Shown: positions 51,923 through 61,146 of the stretch, piece after piece | How positions within the stretch are numbered: the stretch's first letter is position 1 | Layout of the letters: the number at the start of each line of letters is the position of its first letter | Assembly: GCF_003628305.1 (NCBI RefSeq) | Contig: NZ_RBZM01000009.1 | Coordinates: 62,001-126,000, forward strand | DNA length: 64,000 nt | Reading direction: 5' to 3' | Origin: Cohnella endophytica | GTDB lineage: Bacteria > Bacillota > Bacilli > Paenibacillales > Paenibacillaceae | Translations under genes and position numbers: made by a program | Notes under the pieces: model-generated | What the model saw: only the letters and a program-made list of their open reading frames with translations | Told to the model about the DNA's origin: nothing | Databases searched by the model: none

Positions 51923-52312
51923 TTACTTTTCTATTAAAGCCGTTGCCGCGGCTAACGATCTTTCGTGCGTAATCGCGATATGCAACGTATATGCTTGGTC
52001 TTTCCATCCGAGCCGCTCCATCGAAGCTTTCGACAGGACGCCTATCGGTTTCCCGAGCGCATCGGGGAGTACTTCGATATCATGGAATCCTACTTTGGCT
52101 CCAATACCGCAACCTAAAGCTTTCACTACGGCTTCCTTGGCCGCGAACCTGCCGCTGACGTACTCCAACGCCCTGCGTGGCCGAAGATTCGATAGATGCT
52201 CCCTTTCCCTCGCGGTAAGCACCCGTTCCACGAACCTGCGTCCCGCGGCGCCCGAGAGCAGTTTCTCCATCCTTGCCAGCTCGACGACGTCCAGTCCGAT
52301 TCCGACGATCAT
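51923..52312 (-). CDS. acpS: Holo-[acyl-carrier-protein] synthase
   Basis: A 129-residue enzyme moving phosphopantetheine from CoA to acyl carrier protein. Metal-binding Asp8 in GIGLDVVEL and Glu60 in RFAAKEAVVKALG are present; LHIAITHERSLAAATALIE completes the fold. Usual length. It starts 8 bp after nadE stops, so it probably shares that transcript; its RBS is weak. Confidence 0.95.
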   Translation of the reverse strand: MIVGIGLDVVELARMEKLLSGAAGRRFVERVLTAREREHLSNLRPRRALEYVSGRFAAKEAVVKALGCGIGAKVGFHDIEVLPDALGKPIGVLSKASMERLGWKDQAYTLHIAITHERSLAAATALIEK

Positions 52313-52320
52313 CCCGTCGG

Positions 52321-53130
52321 TTAAATTCCCGGAATATTCTCGCGCTTATGTTGCGTGCGCAAGTAGCGACTCTCGAGAATGTCCCGGGCTTTCGCGTCGA
52401 TCTCTTTGCCTTCCAAGTAGGAACTGTTGTCCTCGTAAGAGACCCCCAGCTCGTCCTCGTCCGTCTGTCCATGCCAGAGGCCCGCCGTAGGAGCTTTGTC
52501 GATTACGCTCGCCGGAACGCCTAGGCGTCTGGCAAGCTCTCTCACTTGGCGTTTGTTCAGCGTGCTGAGCGGAGTAATATCCACCGCTCCGTCCCCCCAC
52601 TTCGTGAAGAAGCCGGTCAGCGCTTCGGATGCGTGATCCGTTCCGACGACGAGCAGGTTGAGATCGAATGCCAGCGCATATTGAACGACCATTCGCGTGC
52701 GGGCTTTCACGTTACCTTTGCCCCCGCGACTAATATGGCGGTGAATGTTCAATGCTTTGAATGCGTATTCGGCTTCGAGCGCGATTTCGTCGACCGCTTC
52801 TTCGATATTCGTCTCTACCTTATGCGTTAATTGGAAAGCTTCGGCGACTTCGTAGCTATGCTGAATATCCTCTTGTTCGCCGTAAGGTTGAAATACGCCC
52901 AGCGTTATGTATTCTTTCCCGGTTTCCTGCGACAGCTCGTCCGTAGCCCGCTTGCAAAGTCCGGTCGCGACGGCGCTATCGACTCCGCCGCTAATCGCGA
53001 TCAGCAATCCCGTTGCTCCGGCTTTCCTGACATAATCCTTCAAGAAGCCGACGCGCTTCTCGATCTCCAGGTCGACGTCGATCGTGGGCTTAACGCCTAA
53101 CTTCGCGATAATATCTTGTTGTGTCGTCAT
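52321..53130 (-). CDS. nadE: NAD+ synthetase (ammonia-dependent type)
   Basis: About 269 residues from the ATG at 53130 (GGGAG just upstream); the open frame extends to 53232 through the preceding terminator. It amidates deamido-NAD to NAD. ATP pyrophosphatase loop LIAISGGVDSAVATGLC, and the DHASEALTGFFTKWGDGAVDITPLSTLNKRQVRELA block match NadE; no glutaminase domain, so free ammonia is used. Followed by acpS. Confidence 0.95.
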   Translation of the reverse strand: MTTQQDIIAKLGVKPTIDVDLEIEKRVGFLKDYVRKAGATGLLIAISGGVDSAVATGLCKRATDELSQETGKEYITLGVFQPYGEQEDIQHSYEVAEAFQLTHKVETNIEEAVDEIALEAEYAFKALNIHRHISRGGKGNVKARTRMVVQYALAFDLNLLVVGTDHASEALTGFFTKWGDGAVDITPLSTLNKRQVRELARRLGVPASVIDKAPTAGLWHGQTDEDELGVSYEDNSSYLEGKEIDAKARDILESRYLRTQHKRENIPGI

Positions 53131-53154
53131 TTCTCCCGAACCCCCCGTTGGAAA

Positions 53155-53204
53155 CAAAAATATCCCGTCGGCATATCCGCCGCAATGGCGGATGCCTTCG
53201 GGAT
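53155..53204 (-). terminator. Terminator of the bacilliredoxin gene
   Basis: ATCCCG, GGC and ATCCGCC on one side pair with GGCGGAT, GCC and CGGGAT on the other. On the minus strand TATTTTTG follows. Confidence 0.85.
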
Positions 53205-53212
53205 GAGAAGAT

Positions 53213-53647
53213 TTACCGGCAATAACGGTCAAAGGCGCCTGTAAGATCTTCGGCGATGTCTCCAGCGCTGCGATTCTCGATCTGGTGCCTTTCGATGAAG
53301 TGAACGAGTTCTCCGTCCTTCAACAAGGCGATCGACGGGGAAGATGGCGGATACGGCAAGAAGTACTCGCGCGCTTTGGCCGTTGCTTCCTTATCCTGTC
53401 CGGCGAATACCGTGAACAAGTGATCCGGTAACACATCGTGTTGCAGTGCCTCGGCAACGCCTGGACGGCATTGTCCCGCCGCGCAGCCGCAGACGGAATT
53501 GATGACGACTAGCGTAGTGCCCTCTGCCGTAGGAAGCTTAGCTTCCACTTCTTCAGGCGTCCTTAATTCCTGGATTCCGATCCGAGTAAGATCATCGCGC
53601 ATCGGTTGTACCATATCCAACATATATCTTTCGAAAGACATCGACAT
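53213..53647 (-). CDS. Bacilliredoxin BrxA/BrxB
   Basis: A 144-residue thioredoxin-fold protein of the YphP/YqiW family, which removes bacillithiol from S-bacillithiolated proteins after oxidative stress. The CGC active-site motif lies in VINSVCGCAAGQCRPG. Length matches the family. Start: ATG after GAGGGG. Single gene with terminator. It implies that the host makes bacillithiol. Confidence 0.94.
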   Translation of the reverse strand: MSMSFERYMLDMVQPMRDDLTRIGIQELRTPEEVEAKLPTAEGTTLVVINSVCGCAAGQCRPGVAEALQHDVLPDHLFTVFAGQDKEATAKAREYFLPYPPSSPSIALLKDGELVHFIERHQIENRSAGDIAEDLTGAFDRYCR

Positions 53648-53763
53648 AGAAGGCCCCTCGCTTTCCGGTTTCTGATATTGGCGGTTCGTTCTTTCCGCTA
53701 TTACTTATTATAGCGCGCCGCCGCAAGCTCCGTCAAAGAATAGCAGCCCTTCTCCGCCGAACT

Positions 53764-54114
53764 TCAAGGTTCATCGAGCACTTCGGGCACCGAGAAGTAA
53801 TCGTCGTCATCCATATCGATCGAAATAGCGGTCGAATGGGTCGGATGCATGAACAAACCCGAGTTGGGAGCGATGCCCCGTTCGAACAGATCTTTGTTCT
53901 CCTCGGTTAGGAAGCCGATATCCTTGTAGGGGTGCACCCATTGCTCTCCCGCCATGACGGATGGATCCGTCTCCTTGCTCCACTGCTCGAGCGGCGATGT
54001 CGCAGACACGTAGTCGTGATCGCCAATCACGACTCCATGGGCATTCACGAAAGGCTCCCGCGGCCCCCGGTTGGCGCGGAATTCCGGGCGAAAATCTATC
54101 TCGTACGGATCCAA
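53764..54114 (-). CDS. DUF3905-like hypothetical protein (start uncertain)
   Basis: A 116-residue acidic protein if begun at TTG 54114: DPYEIDFRPEF, then DPSVMAGEQWVHPYKDIGFLTEENKDLFERGI and a DMDDDDYF tail. I associate this with DUF3905 of Bacillales, from memory. The frame continues upstream without stop for 23 more sensible codons (ADQPSNPYAGVRPAGG and so on) to a TAA at 54184-54186, yet no ATG, GTG or TTG occurs there; an ATC at 54180 is the only start-like triplet. The true start may be non-standard. The preceding 41-codon gene is in the same frame. Confidence 0.65.
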   Translation of the reverse strand: MDPYEIDFRPEFRANRGPREPFVNAHGVVIGDHDYVSATSPLEQWSKETDPSVMAGEQWVHPYKDIGFLTEENKDLFERGIAPNSGLFMHPTHSTAISIDMDDDDYFSVPEVLDEP

Positions 54115-54183
54115 TGCCGAATCGTCATGCCCCCCTGCGGGTCGAACGCCCGCATAGGGATTGCTTGGCTGATCAGCGATAAC

Positions 54184-54309
54184 TTATGTCGACGGTCTGT
54201 TCGGGCCGTCTAATTTCTTGTCGAATCCCGGGGTTGTTGGCGAGACGTTTTTCCGATTGCGGTTAGCGCGATTCCGTCCTGTTTGAGACGGTCCCTGAGA
54301 GCTTGGCAT
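54184..54309 (-). CDS. Small basic protein, 41 residues
   Basis: Starts at an ATG with GGAGG 8 bases upstream and reads MPSSQGPSQTGRNRANRNRK, then NVSPTTPGFDKKLDGPNRPST before TAA. It is rich in Asn, Arg, Pro and Ser, the composition of minor spore or nucleic-acid-binding peptides of Bacillales, but I cannot name it. Its stop directly precedes the DUF3905-like frame in the same phase, so the two may be translated together. Confidence 0.6.
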   Translation of the reverse strand: MPSSQGPSQTGRNRANRNRKNVSPTTPGFDKKLDGPNRPST

Positions 54310-54385
54310 GGAAGCATCCTCCTTGTCTGGATGAGTCCTCCGTAGTGTAACCGAATTAATAGGGCTTATCCGCTACCTTTACAAA

Positions 54386-56044
54386 TCACCAGCAATTTCT
54401 GCCCGGCTTGCAGAAGGATACGATGAACGAAGTTCCTCGTCCGGGCTCCGATTCCACGTGAATTTTACCATTGTGCCGTTCGACGATACTAAGGCATAGG
54501 GCCAAGCCCAAGCCCGTTCCGTTGGTCTTCGTCGTATAGAACGGCTCGAACAGCTTTTCCAGCTTCTCCGGGGCGATTCCCACGCCATTGTCGGTAACCC
54601 GAAGCTGAATCGTATTCGCCATATTCAATGTTTCGAGTCGCAGGGTCCCCTTGTCGTTCATCGCTTCCATTCCGTTGCGAGCCAAGTTCAGGACGAGCTG
54701 CTTCATCTCTTTGCTGTTCATATGGAGCAAGTCCATTTCCTCGCCTAGCCGCATGTCGATGATTTGCCCGCGCAAATTGGCGTCCGCCCATAATAAAGGA
54801 AGCAACTCGTTCATAAGTTCGTTCAGATTGGAAGCTTCCTTCTCTACGATCCGGTTCTGCGCTAACGACAGGAAATCGTTAATGATAGCGTTGGCGCGAT
54901 CCAATTCATCGATTACGATACGAAAATAAGACTGCTGGTCATCGGGACTTCTCTCGTTAAGCAATTGGACGAATCCTCGAATAACGGCCATCGGATTGCG
55001 AATTTCGTGCGTAATGCTCGCCGCCATTTGCCCGACGAGACTTAGACGGTCCATGCGATTCACTTCGTCCTTGAGTTGCTGGATTTCGGTAATGTCATGC
55101 CCGATGAAGAGCACACCGTCCATGCCCCCCAAATGCAATTGTTTGATCGGGCAAGTTACTGTGTAGTAAGCCCTGCCTCGCGCGCGAACGACCTCCGTAT
55201 ATCTATCCTCGTCTTGGAGCACGTGCTCCACGGGATTCGTTTCCGCTTCCATTTCCATTCTTTTCGCGAAGAAAGAAAAATAACGATTTATAATATCGCT
55301 GTTACCAAGGGGACTGACCAGTCTCTGCGCCATATCGTTAATATGGGTTACCCTCCCTTCCGCGTCGCAGAACACGACGATAAGAGGAGTATTATCAATA
55401 AACTGTTGCAGCCTGCGAACCTCGCCCCGATATTTATTGGAGACGTCGTACAATTGGATTTGCAGTTGAATTCTTTCGAAGCCTAATTCCACGAAATAAA
55501 CGCACAACGTGGTTGCCAACAAAAAAAATAGGTAAAACGTGATGCTGGCGACGATATGCACGGGAAGTTCCGATGCGCTCCAATCGGAACCGCTATCGAA
55601 AAATTGCGCAACCTGAAACAACGCCAATAGCGAGCATAGAAAATAAACGATCCTCCGTTTTTTGGCACGACCGCTTGTCTTGTAAGCGCGGATTCTATAA
55701 AAGAGAATCGGAAAATAAATCATGACAAACGCCGCAAACAAAATAATATCCGCTTGCTGCGACAAATCGTTCAAACACATCGCGAGATAAATGATAATCA
55801 ATAGGATCGCCCCCGGAATCCCACCGTAGAGGGTGCCGACAACGAACGGAACATGGCGAAAATCGAATATTACGGCGTCATTGCTGACTAGAGCGAATTG
55901 GAAGCTCAAGCAAATGGCCACTCCGCATACGATCGTTAAGAACGCCGGAACGTAACGGGTTTTTTCCGGTCTTGAGTACCACACCATGAAAATAAATACA
56001 GGGAAAAAGGCGATCAGGATCTGTAGCATCGAATCTTTCCACAT
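54386..56044 (-). CDS. Membrane sensor histidine kinase, KinB/sporulation-kinase-like
   Basis: A 552-residue kinase. Residues about 5-200 hold five to seven membrane helices of the 5TM-LYT type (FVVGTLYGGIPGAILLIIIYLAM). A PAS domain (about 215-320: FIDNTPLIVVFCDAEGRVTHIN) leads to the HisKA domain with SITHEIRNPMAVIRGFVQLL (phosphorylated His) and the ATPase with NLARNGMEAM, VTDNGVGIAPEKLEKLF and TKTNGTGLGLALCLSIVERH. This domain order is that of sporulation phosphorelay kinases such as KinB. No response regulator gene is adjacent, as expected for an orphan kinase feeding Spo0F. RBS GGGGG. Confidence 0.9.
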   Translation of the reverse strand: MWKDSMLQILIAFFPVFIFMVWYSRPEKTRYVPAFLTIVCGVAICLSFQFALVSNDAVIFDFRHVPFVVGTLYGGIPGAILLIIIYLAMCLNDLSQQADIILFAAFVMIYFPILFYRIRAYKTSGRAKKRRIVYFLCSLLALFQVAQFFDSGSDWSASELPVHIVASITFYLFFLLATTLCVYFVELGFERIQLQIQLYDVSNKYRGEVRRLQQFIDNTPLIVVFCDAEGRVTHINDMAQRLVSPLGNSDIINRYFSFFAKRMEMEAETNPVEHVLQDEDRYTEVVRARGRAYYTVTCPIKQLHLGGMDGVLFIGHDITEIQQLKDEVNRMDRLSLVGQMAASITHEIRNPMAVIRGFVQLLNERSPDDQQSYFRIVIDELDRANAIINDFLSLAQNRIVEKEASNLNELMNELLPLLWADANLRGQIIDMRLGEEMDLLHMNSKEMKQLVLNLARNGMEAMNDKGTLRLETLNMANTIQLRVTDNGVGIAPEKLEKLFEPFYTTKTNGTGLGLALCLSIVERHNGKIHVESEPGRGTSFIVSFCKPGRNCW

Positions 56045-56291
56045 CGATAGAACCCCCGGCTTGATCAGTCGACATATTCCAAGTATATTTTTCCACTCTG
56101 TAAATTAATTAGATTAAAACACATCTCACCAGAGGTTACAATATTAGCCATTCATATTGTCATAATATTTCGCTTTTTGCAGAATAAATACCATTCAATC
56201 ACAATCCTGTCTATACTTAATCGGTATTTGGTATTCAGCCTTAACTGGTGTTAAACTTCGAGTATATTAATCGACAGATCGGAGCATGGAA

Positions 56292-57551
56292 ATGAAATAC
56301 GACGTCATCGTTATCGGGGGCGGCTCGGCCGGGCTAATGGCCGGCATTGCGGCCAGCAAGCAGGGAGCGCGCGTTCTACTGCTGGACAAAGGGGACAAGT
56401 TGGGGCGCAAGCTCGGCATTTCCGGGGGCGGCAGGTGCAACGTCACGAACAATAAAGAACTGGACGAACTGATCCGGCATATTCCCGGCAACGGGCGTTT
56501 CCTCTATAGCTCTTTCTCCAACTTCAATAATAAAGACATTATCGATTTCTTCGAGAGGTTGGGCATTCGTCTGAAGGAGGAAGACAACGGGCGCATGTTC
56601 CCCGTAACGGACAAAGCCAAAACCGTCGTGGATACGCTGGTGGCGCAAGTTCGCAAGCAAGGCGTCGAGATTCGGCTCGGTTCGCCGGTCGATACCCTTT
56701 TGTACGACGACGGTCATGTGGTCGGGGTTCGGCTACGAACCGGAGAAACGCTGGAATGCCGATCGGCCATCGTCGCGGCGGGAGGAAAGTCCGTTCCCCA
56801 GACGGGGTCGACGGGAGACGGATACGCTTGGGCGGAGAAAGCCGGACATTCGATTACGGAGCTCTTTCCTACCGAAGTCCCGCTCACCTCTAACGAACCT
56901 TTTATTTCGAGCAAAGAACTTCAGGGGCTCTCCTTGAGGGACGTATCCCTTTCCGTCTGGAATCCCAAAGGCAAGAAGCTAATCGAACACCGGGGAGACA
57001 TGATCTTCACGCATTTCGGGATATCGGGACCGATCGCTTTGCGCTGCAGCCAATTCGTCGTCAAAGCGCTCAAGCAATTCGGAACGGGCAACATCGAAGT
57101 ATCCGTTGACCTGATGCCGGATGCCGGCACGGACGAAGCTTATACGGAAACCCTAAAACTGGCGGAAAAAGAACCGAAGAAGTCGACCAAAAACATCCTT
57201 AAAAGCTTCTTGCCCGAGAAAATGGTTCCACTCTTGCTGCAACGGTCGGGACTGTCGGAATCTCTCACCTTCGACAATATCCCGAGGCAAGAATGGATGG
57301 AATTGGCCAAGCTCATGAAACGGTTCCCGATTCGAGTGTACGGAACGTTGTCGATCGAGGACGCTTTCGTAACGGGGGGCGGCATTAACCTGAAGGAAGT
57401 CGATCCGCGAACGATGGAGTCGAAGCTAATGGGCGGCTTATATTTCTGCGGGGAAATTCTCGACATTCACGGCTATACGGGAGGCTATAACATTACGGCC
57501 GCTTTCTCCACCGGATACACGGCAGGCCTCCATGCCGGCACGGAGGCTTGA
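56292..57551 (+). CDS. FAD-dependent oxidoreductase, HI0933/BaiN-like
   Basis: About 419 residues from the ATG at 56292 (GGAG 7 bases upstream; ATG also at 56286). Flavoprotein with N-terminal dinucleotide site DVIVIGGGSAGLMAGIAASKQGARVLLLDKGDKLGRKLGISGGGRCNVTN, the hallmark of the HI0933 family, and a closing GGINLKEVDPRTMESKLMGGLYFCGEILDIHGYTGGYNITAAFSTGYTAG. Members reduce unsaturated compounds or are of unknown role. Single gene, not in an operon. Confidence 0.92.
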   Translation: MKYDVIVIGGGSAGLMAGIAASKQGARVLLLDKGDKLGRKLGISGGGRCNVTNNKELDELIRHIPGNGRFLYSSFSNFNNKDIIDFFERLGIRLKEEDNGRMFPVTDKAKTVVDTLVAQVRKQGVEIRLGSPVDTLLYDDGHVVGVRLRTGETLECRSAIVAAGGKSVPQTGSTGDGYAWAEKAGHSITELFPTEVPLTSNEPFISSKELQGLSLRDVSLSVWNPKGKKLIEHRGDMIFTHFGISGPIALRCSQFVVKALKQFGTGNIEVSVDLMPDAGTDEAYTETLKLAEKEPKKSTKNILKSFLPEKMVPLLLQRSGLSESLTFDNIPRQEWMELAKLMKRFPIRVYGTLSIEDAFVTGGGINLKEVDPRTMESKLMGGLYFCGEILDIHGYTGGYNITAAFSTGYTAGLHAGTEA

Positions 57552-57582
57552 CCGCACTATTCAGGACTTGCCGGAAAGACAT

Positions 57583-57960
57583 TCAAGTCGCGCTAAAATG
57601 GTCGTAGGAACCTGTGTCAGGCGTGAAATCATCTTCCTCGATCGAGGTCGGGTCATCCCCGCCTTGGAGATACTTATCCTCCCAATCCTCGTTGACGGTA
57701 TGCGCGGGAATTCGGATACCGTCCATTCCGTACGCCATGTCGGTTACGTCCACGACTTCCGCCGGCGCATGCTCCATCAACTGTCCCGCGTAACATTGCA
57801 CGATTTCCAGAGCCGAAGTCAAATCCTCGTCCTGCACGTGAATGTGCAGGCGTCCTCCCTCGTGCTGCTGCGGTTCGTATCCCAGATCGCCAAGCGTCTC
57901 TCCCGCCAATCTCGCCTGAGATTCATCCGGAAACTGGAACATCAAAGCGGCTCGGTTCAT
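57583..57960 (-). CDS. Conserved hypothetical protein, 125 residues
   Basis: I cannot name this protein. From ATG 57960 (GGAGTGG upstream; the frame begins at 58011): MNRAALMFQFPDESQARLAGETL, a beta-alpha-beta pattern with a His-rich strand (GGRLHIHVQDEDLTSALEIVQCYAGQLMEHA), then an acidic C-terminal region (VNEDWEDKYLQGGDDPTSIEEDDF). This resembles a small ferredoxin-like regulatory fold with an acidic tail. Found convergent with the flavoprotein gene. Function unknown. Confidence 0.7.
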   Translation of the reverse strand: MNRAALMFQFPDESQARLAGETLGDLGYEPQQHEGGRLHIHVQDEDLTSALEIVQCYAGQLMEHAPAEVVDVTDMAYGMDGIRIPAHTVNEDWEDKYLQGGDDPTSIEEDDFTPDTGSYDHFSAT

Positions 57961-58051
57961 CGAATGATCCACTCCAATCGCTATGTACTCGACAAGCATC
58001 CCGCATAGCATTCCCAGTTATTGTTTCCCAATACATCGACGCCGGCCATGA

Positions 58052-58096
58052 CAAAAAGCCTCCTCCCGGTTACCGGCCGGGAATTGCGGAGGCTTT
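58052..58096 (-). terminator. Terminator of the xylAB operon
   Basis: On the minus strand AAAGCCTCC pairs with GGAGGCTTT, with an inner TCCCGG/CCGGGA stem; TTTTT follows. Confidence 0.85.
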
Positions 58097-58145
58097 CGGG
58101 AAAAGGGAGGCACCCTGATCCTAAAGTTTATTTTAGCCGATATTG

Positions 58146-59642
58146 CTAATTTCGAAAAGCATACAAGGCGTGGTTGATGCCCTTCGTCTGACCGTATGCT
58201 TCTTGGTAGATACCGAAGATCCGCTCGTATCGGAGGCTTGCTTCTTCGTTCGGGATATACGTTCGCGCTTGTTTTACGAAGTCGTCCCCGCATGCTTTCA
58301 GGCTCGGATACCAACCGCTGCCGACCGCCGCCAGCATGGCCGCGCCCATGCCGGGTCCCTGTTCGTTCTCCAAAGATACGACATTCGCGCGGAAGATGTC
58401 CGCTTGCATCTGCAGCCAGAGCGGATTTTTGGCGCCTCCGCCGATCGAGACGATCGTATCGACGCGTTTGCCGGCTGCCCGGAAAATCGCAATAGATTCG
58501 TTAAGCGAGAACGTAATGCCTTCCATAACGGCCCGCGCGAAGTGCGATCGGGTATGGCTTCCGTCGATTCCGATGAAGCTTCCGCGGATTTTCGCGTCCG
58601 CGTGAGGCGTGCGCTCCCCGACGATATAAGGCGTGAACAGCAAGCCGTTCGAGCCTTCGGGAATATCGCCGATGCCTTCGAGCAACGCGTCGAACGACTC
58701 GCCCTTGGCGAATGCGTTGCGGAACCAGCTTAAGGAATAACCCGCCGCCAACGTCACGCCCATCGCGTAGAACGCGTTTTCCTGACCATGGTTAAAGAAA
58801 TGCACTTTGCCTTCGTAATCCGCCGACGCATCCGCTTCGTAAGTCAGGATTACGCCCGACGTACCGATGCTGCACAGCGTCACGCCAGGCGACAGAATGC
58901 CCGATCCGATTGCGCCGCAAGCATTGTCCGCGCCGCCCGCGAACACTTTCGTCGTCGTTGCGAGCCCCGTCGATTCCGACGCTTCGGGCGTAATCGTTCC
59001 CGTTAACGCGACGGCCTCGACGAGAGGAGGGCAGAACGAGGACGGAATGCCGAACGCTTGAAGCACGTCCTCGCTCCAACGCTTGCCCGCGATGTCTAGC
59101 ATCAGCGTACCCGCGGCATCGGACAAGTCCATGTGCAAAGCTCCCGTCAGGCGCAGGCGAAGATAGTCCTTAGGCAGCAAGAAGCTTTTCGCTTGCGCGA
59201 ACACTTCCGGTTCATGCTGCTTTACCCATAGGATTTTCGGCAAAGTGAACCCTTCCAACGCCGGATTGCGGGTAACGGCAAGCAACTTGTCGCCAAGCGC
59301 GCGTTCGATTTCGCGGCATTGCTCCGTCGTACGCGTATCGTTCCATAGAATCGCCCTGCGGATCGGCTTGTTCTCCGAATCCAGCAACACGAGCCCGTGC
59401 ATCTGTCCGGAGAAGCTAATGCCGTCGATATCGGCCGGGTTTACTCCCGAGTCGGCCAGCAACGCCTTAATGGCCCCGATCGTGCCCGTTACCCAATCCT
59501 CCGGTTCCTGTTCGCTCCATCCCGCTTGTTCGTGATAGAGCGGGTACTCTTCCCTAGCTTCCGCCGCGAGGGTGCCGTTCCGCGACACGAGCAACGTCTT
59601 TACCGCGCTCGTGCCGAGATCTACGCCAATGACATATTTCAT
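58146..59642 (-). CDS. xylB: Xylulokinase
   Basis: A 498-residue FGGY-family kinase phosphorylating D-xylulose at C5 for entry into the pentose phosphate pathway. N-terminal VIGVDLGTSAVKTLLV, SGQMHGLVLLD and LWNDTRT (substrate Asp side), later GGADNACGAIGSGIL, GTSGVILTYE and the nucleotide loop SIGGGAKNPLWLQMQADI. Length standard. Starts 23 bp after xylA stops; same operon. Confidence 0.95.
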   Translation of the reverse strand: MKYVIGVDLGTSAVKTLLVSRNGTLAAEAREEYPLYHEQAGWSEQEPEDWVTGTIGAIKALLADSGVNPADIDGISFSGQMHGLVLLDSENKPIRRAILWNDTRTTEQCREIERALGDKLLAVTRNPALEGFTLPKILWVKQHEPEVFAQAKSFLLPKDYLRLRLTGALHMDLSDAAGTLMLDIAGKRWSEDVLQAFGIPSSFCPPLVEAVALTGTITPEASESTGLATTTKVFAGGADNACGAIGSGILSPGVTLCSIGTSGVILTYEADASADYEGKVHFFNHGQENAFYAMGVTLAAGYSLSWFRNAFAKGESFDALLEGIGDIPEGSNGLLFTPYIVGERTPHADAKIRGSFIGIDGSHTRSHFARAVMEGITFSLNESIAIFRAAGKRVDTIVSIGGGAKNPLWLQMQADIFRANVVSLENEQGPGMGAAMLAAVGSGWYPSLKACGDDFVKQARTYIPNEEASLRYERIFGIYQEAYGQTKGINHALYAFRN

Positions 59643-59665
59643 GGAGAGTCTCCTTAGAATTCCGA

Positions 59666-60982
59666 TTAAACGCCGAAGATTACGTCGTTCAACGTTGCTT
59701 TAATTTGCTCTAGGCGAGCGGATTCGTTACGAATCGGCTTCGCTTGCAGCGCGTAAGCTTCAAGGGATTTCAACGTGGCTTTGCCGGATACGATGTCCGC
59801 GCCGATGCCTTCGCCGAAGCTGCGGTAACGATTGGCCACGATGTCTTCCAATACGCGGTCTTCGATGATCTTAGCCGCCGCTTTCAAGCCGCGTGCGTAA
59901 GTGTCCATACCCGCGATGTGAGCGAAGAACAAATCCTCGTCCTCGAAGGAAGAACGACGTACTTTGGCGTCGAAGTTCACGCCGCCGCGACCGATTCCGC
60001 CTTCGTTTTTCAGGATTTCGATCATCGCGAGCGTCGTCGCCACGAGATCCGTAGGGAATTCGTCGGTATCCCAGCCAAGCAGCATGTCGCCTTGGTTCGC
60101 GTCGATGGATCCGAGCATGCCGTTAATGCGCGCGACCGCCAGCTCATGTTCGAAAGTGTGGCCGGCCAGCGTCGCATGGTTCGCTTCAATGTTCAGCTTG
60201 AAATGGTCCTTCAAGCCGTAGCTTTGCAGGAACGCGATCGCCGTAGCGGCGTCGAAGTCGTATTGGTGCTTGGATGGTTCTTTCGGTTTAGGCTCGATCA
60301 GGAATTGAGCGTCGAAGCCGATTTCTTTCGCGTAGTCGACGGCCATGTGCAGGAAACGTCCCAGGTTGTCGAGCTCCAGCTTGAGGTCGGTGTTGAGCAA
60401 CGATTCGTAGCCTTCGCGGCCGCCCCAGAATACGTAGTTTTCCGCGCCGAGCTCTTTGCCGACTTCGAGTCCTTTTTTCAGCGTAGCCGCGGCATAGGCG
60501 AATACTTCGGCGTTGTTCGTCGTGCTCGCGCCGTGAACGTAACGCGGGTTCGTGAACAGGTTAACCGTGTTCCAGAGCAGCTTCTTGCCGGAAGACTTCT
60601 GATAGTCCTTCAGCATCGCGACGATCACGTCGATGTTTTTGTTCGATTCGGCCAGCGTTGCGCCTTCCGGAGCGATATCCGCGTCATGGAACGCGTAGAA
60701 AGGCACGTTCAGCTTCTCGAGCAGCTCGAAGTTCGCTTCCACGCGAGCTTTCGCTTTATCCAGCGGAGAGTAGGAATCCCAGCTGCGAACCGCCGTGCCG
60801 GCGCCGAACGGATCGGATCCGTTAGCGTTGAACGTATGCCAGTAAGCAACCGCGAAGCGGAGGTGCTCCTCCATCGTTTTACCGAGAACGACCTCTTGCG
60901 GATTGTAGTGTTTGAAAGCGAAAGGGTTTTTCGAAGCGCGTCCTTCGTACTGAATCTTAGGAACATTAGGGAATTTGCTCAT
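59666..60982 (-). CDS. xylA: Xylose isomerase
   Basis: About 438 residues from the ATG at 60982 (GGAGG 12 bases upstream; the frame runs to 61048). TIM-barrel metal enzyme turning D-xylose to D-xylulose. Motifs: [31 protein letters not shown] (catalytic His and Asp), [32 protein letters not shown] and [17 protein letters not shown]. First gene of xylAB. Leader holds a cre-like box and an XylR operator lies upstream. Confidence 0.96.
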   Translation of the reverse strand: MSKFPNVPKIQYEGRASKNPFAFKHYNPQEVVLGKTMEEHLRFAVAYWHTFNANGSDPFGAGTAVRSWDSYSPLDKAKARVEANFELLEKLNVPFYAFHDADIAPEGATLAESNKNIDVIVAMLKDYQKSSGKKLLWNTVNLFTNPRYVHGASTTNNAEVFAYAAATLKKGLEVGKELGAENYVFWGGREGYESLLNTDLKLELDNLGRFLHMAVDYAKEIGFDAQFLIEPKPKEPSKHQYDFDAATAIAFLQSYGLKDHFKLNIEANHATLAGHTFEHELAVARINGMLGSIDANQGDMLLGWDTDEFPTDLVATTLAMIEILKNEGGIGRGGVNFDAKVRRSSFEDEDLFFAHIAGMDTYARGLKAAAKIIEDRVLEDIVANRYRSFGEGIGADIVSGKATLKSLEAYALQAKPIRNESARLEQIKATLNDVIFGV

Positions 60983-60999
60983 TTGGGAAAAAGGCCTCC

Positions 61000-61015
61000 T
61001 TGAAAGCGTTATCGA
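61000..61015. promoter_or_regulatory. Catabolite-responsive element (cre) in the xylA leader
   Basis: TTGAAAGCGTTATCGA agrees with the cre consensus WTGNNARCGNWWWCAW at 15 of 16 positions. CcpA binding here would repress xylAB when glucose is present. Confidence 0.65.
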
Positions 61016-61046
61016 ATTTGAGTTCTGAACACAGTTTATCACGCCC

Positions 61047-61079
61047 AAACTTAGTTTGTCTATCCAATAAACTAAGTTT
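61047..61079. promoter_or_regulatory. XylR operator between xylA and xylR
   Basis: AAACTTAGTTT (61047-61057) and AAACTAAGTTT (61069-61079) form a perfect 11-bp inverted repeat around an 11-bp centre, very like known Bacillus xyl operators (TTAGTTTGT-type). It sits in the divergent promoter region. Confidence 0.85.
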
Positions 61080-61146
61080 AAATGACGTAAATATGATATG
61101 ATGAATGGAAAATAGAACGATTACGCGAAGGAGCCTCTTTCCTGCC

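Noticed and set aside
59744-61003. A 419-codon plus-strand open frame opposite xylA
   Set aside because: It is the antisense shadow of a highly biased, well-known gene; composition is Arg/Val/Phe-rich and without any domain.
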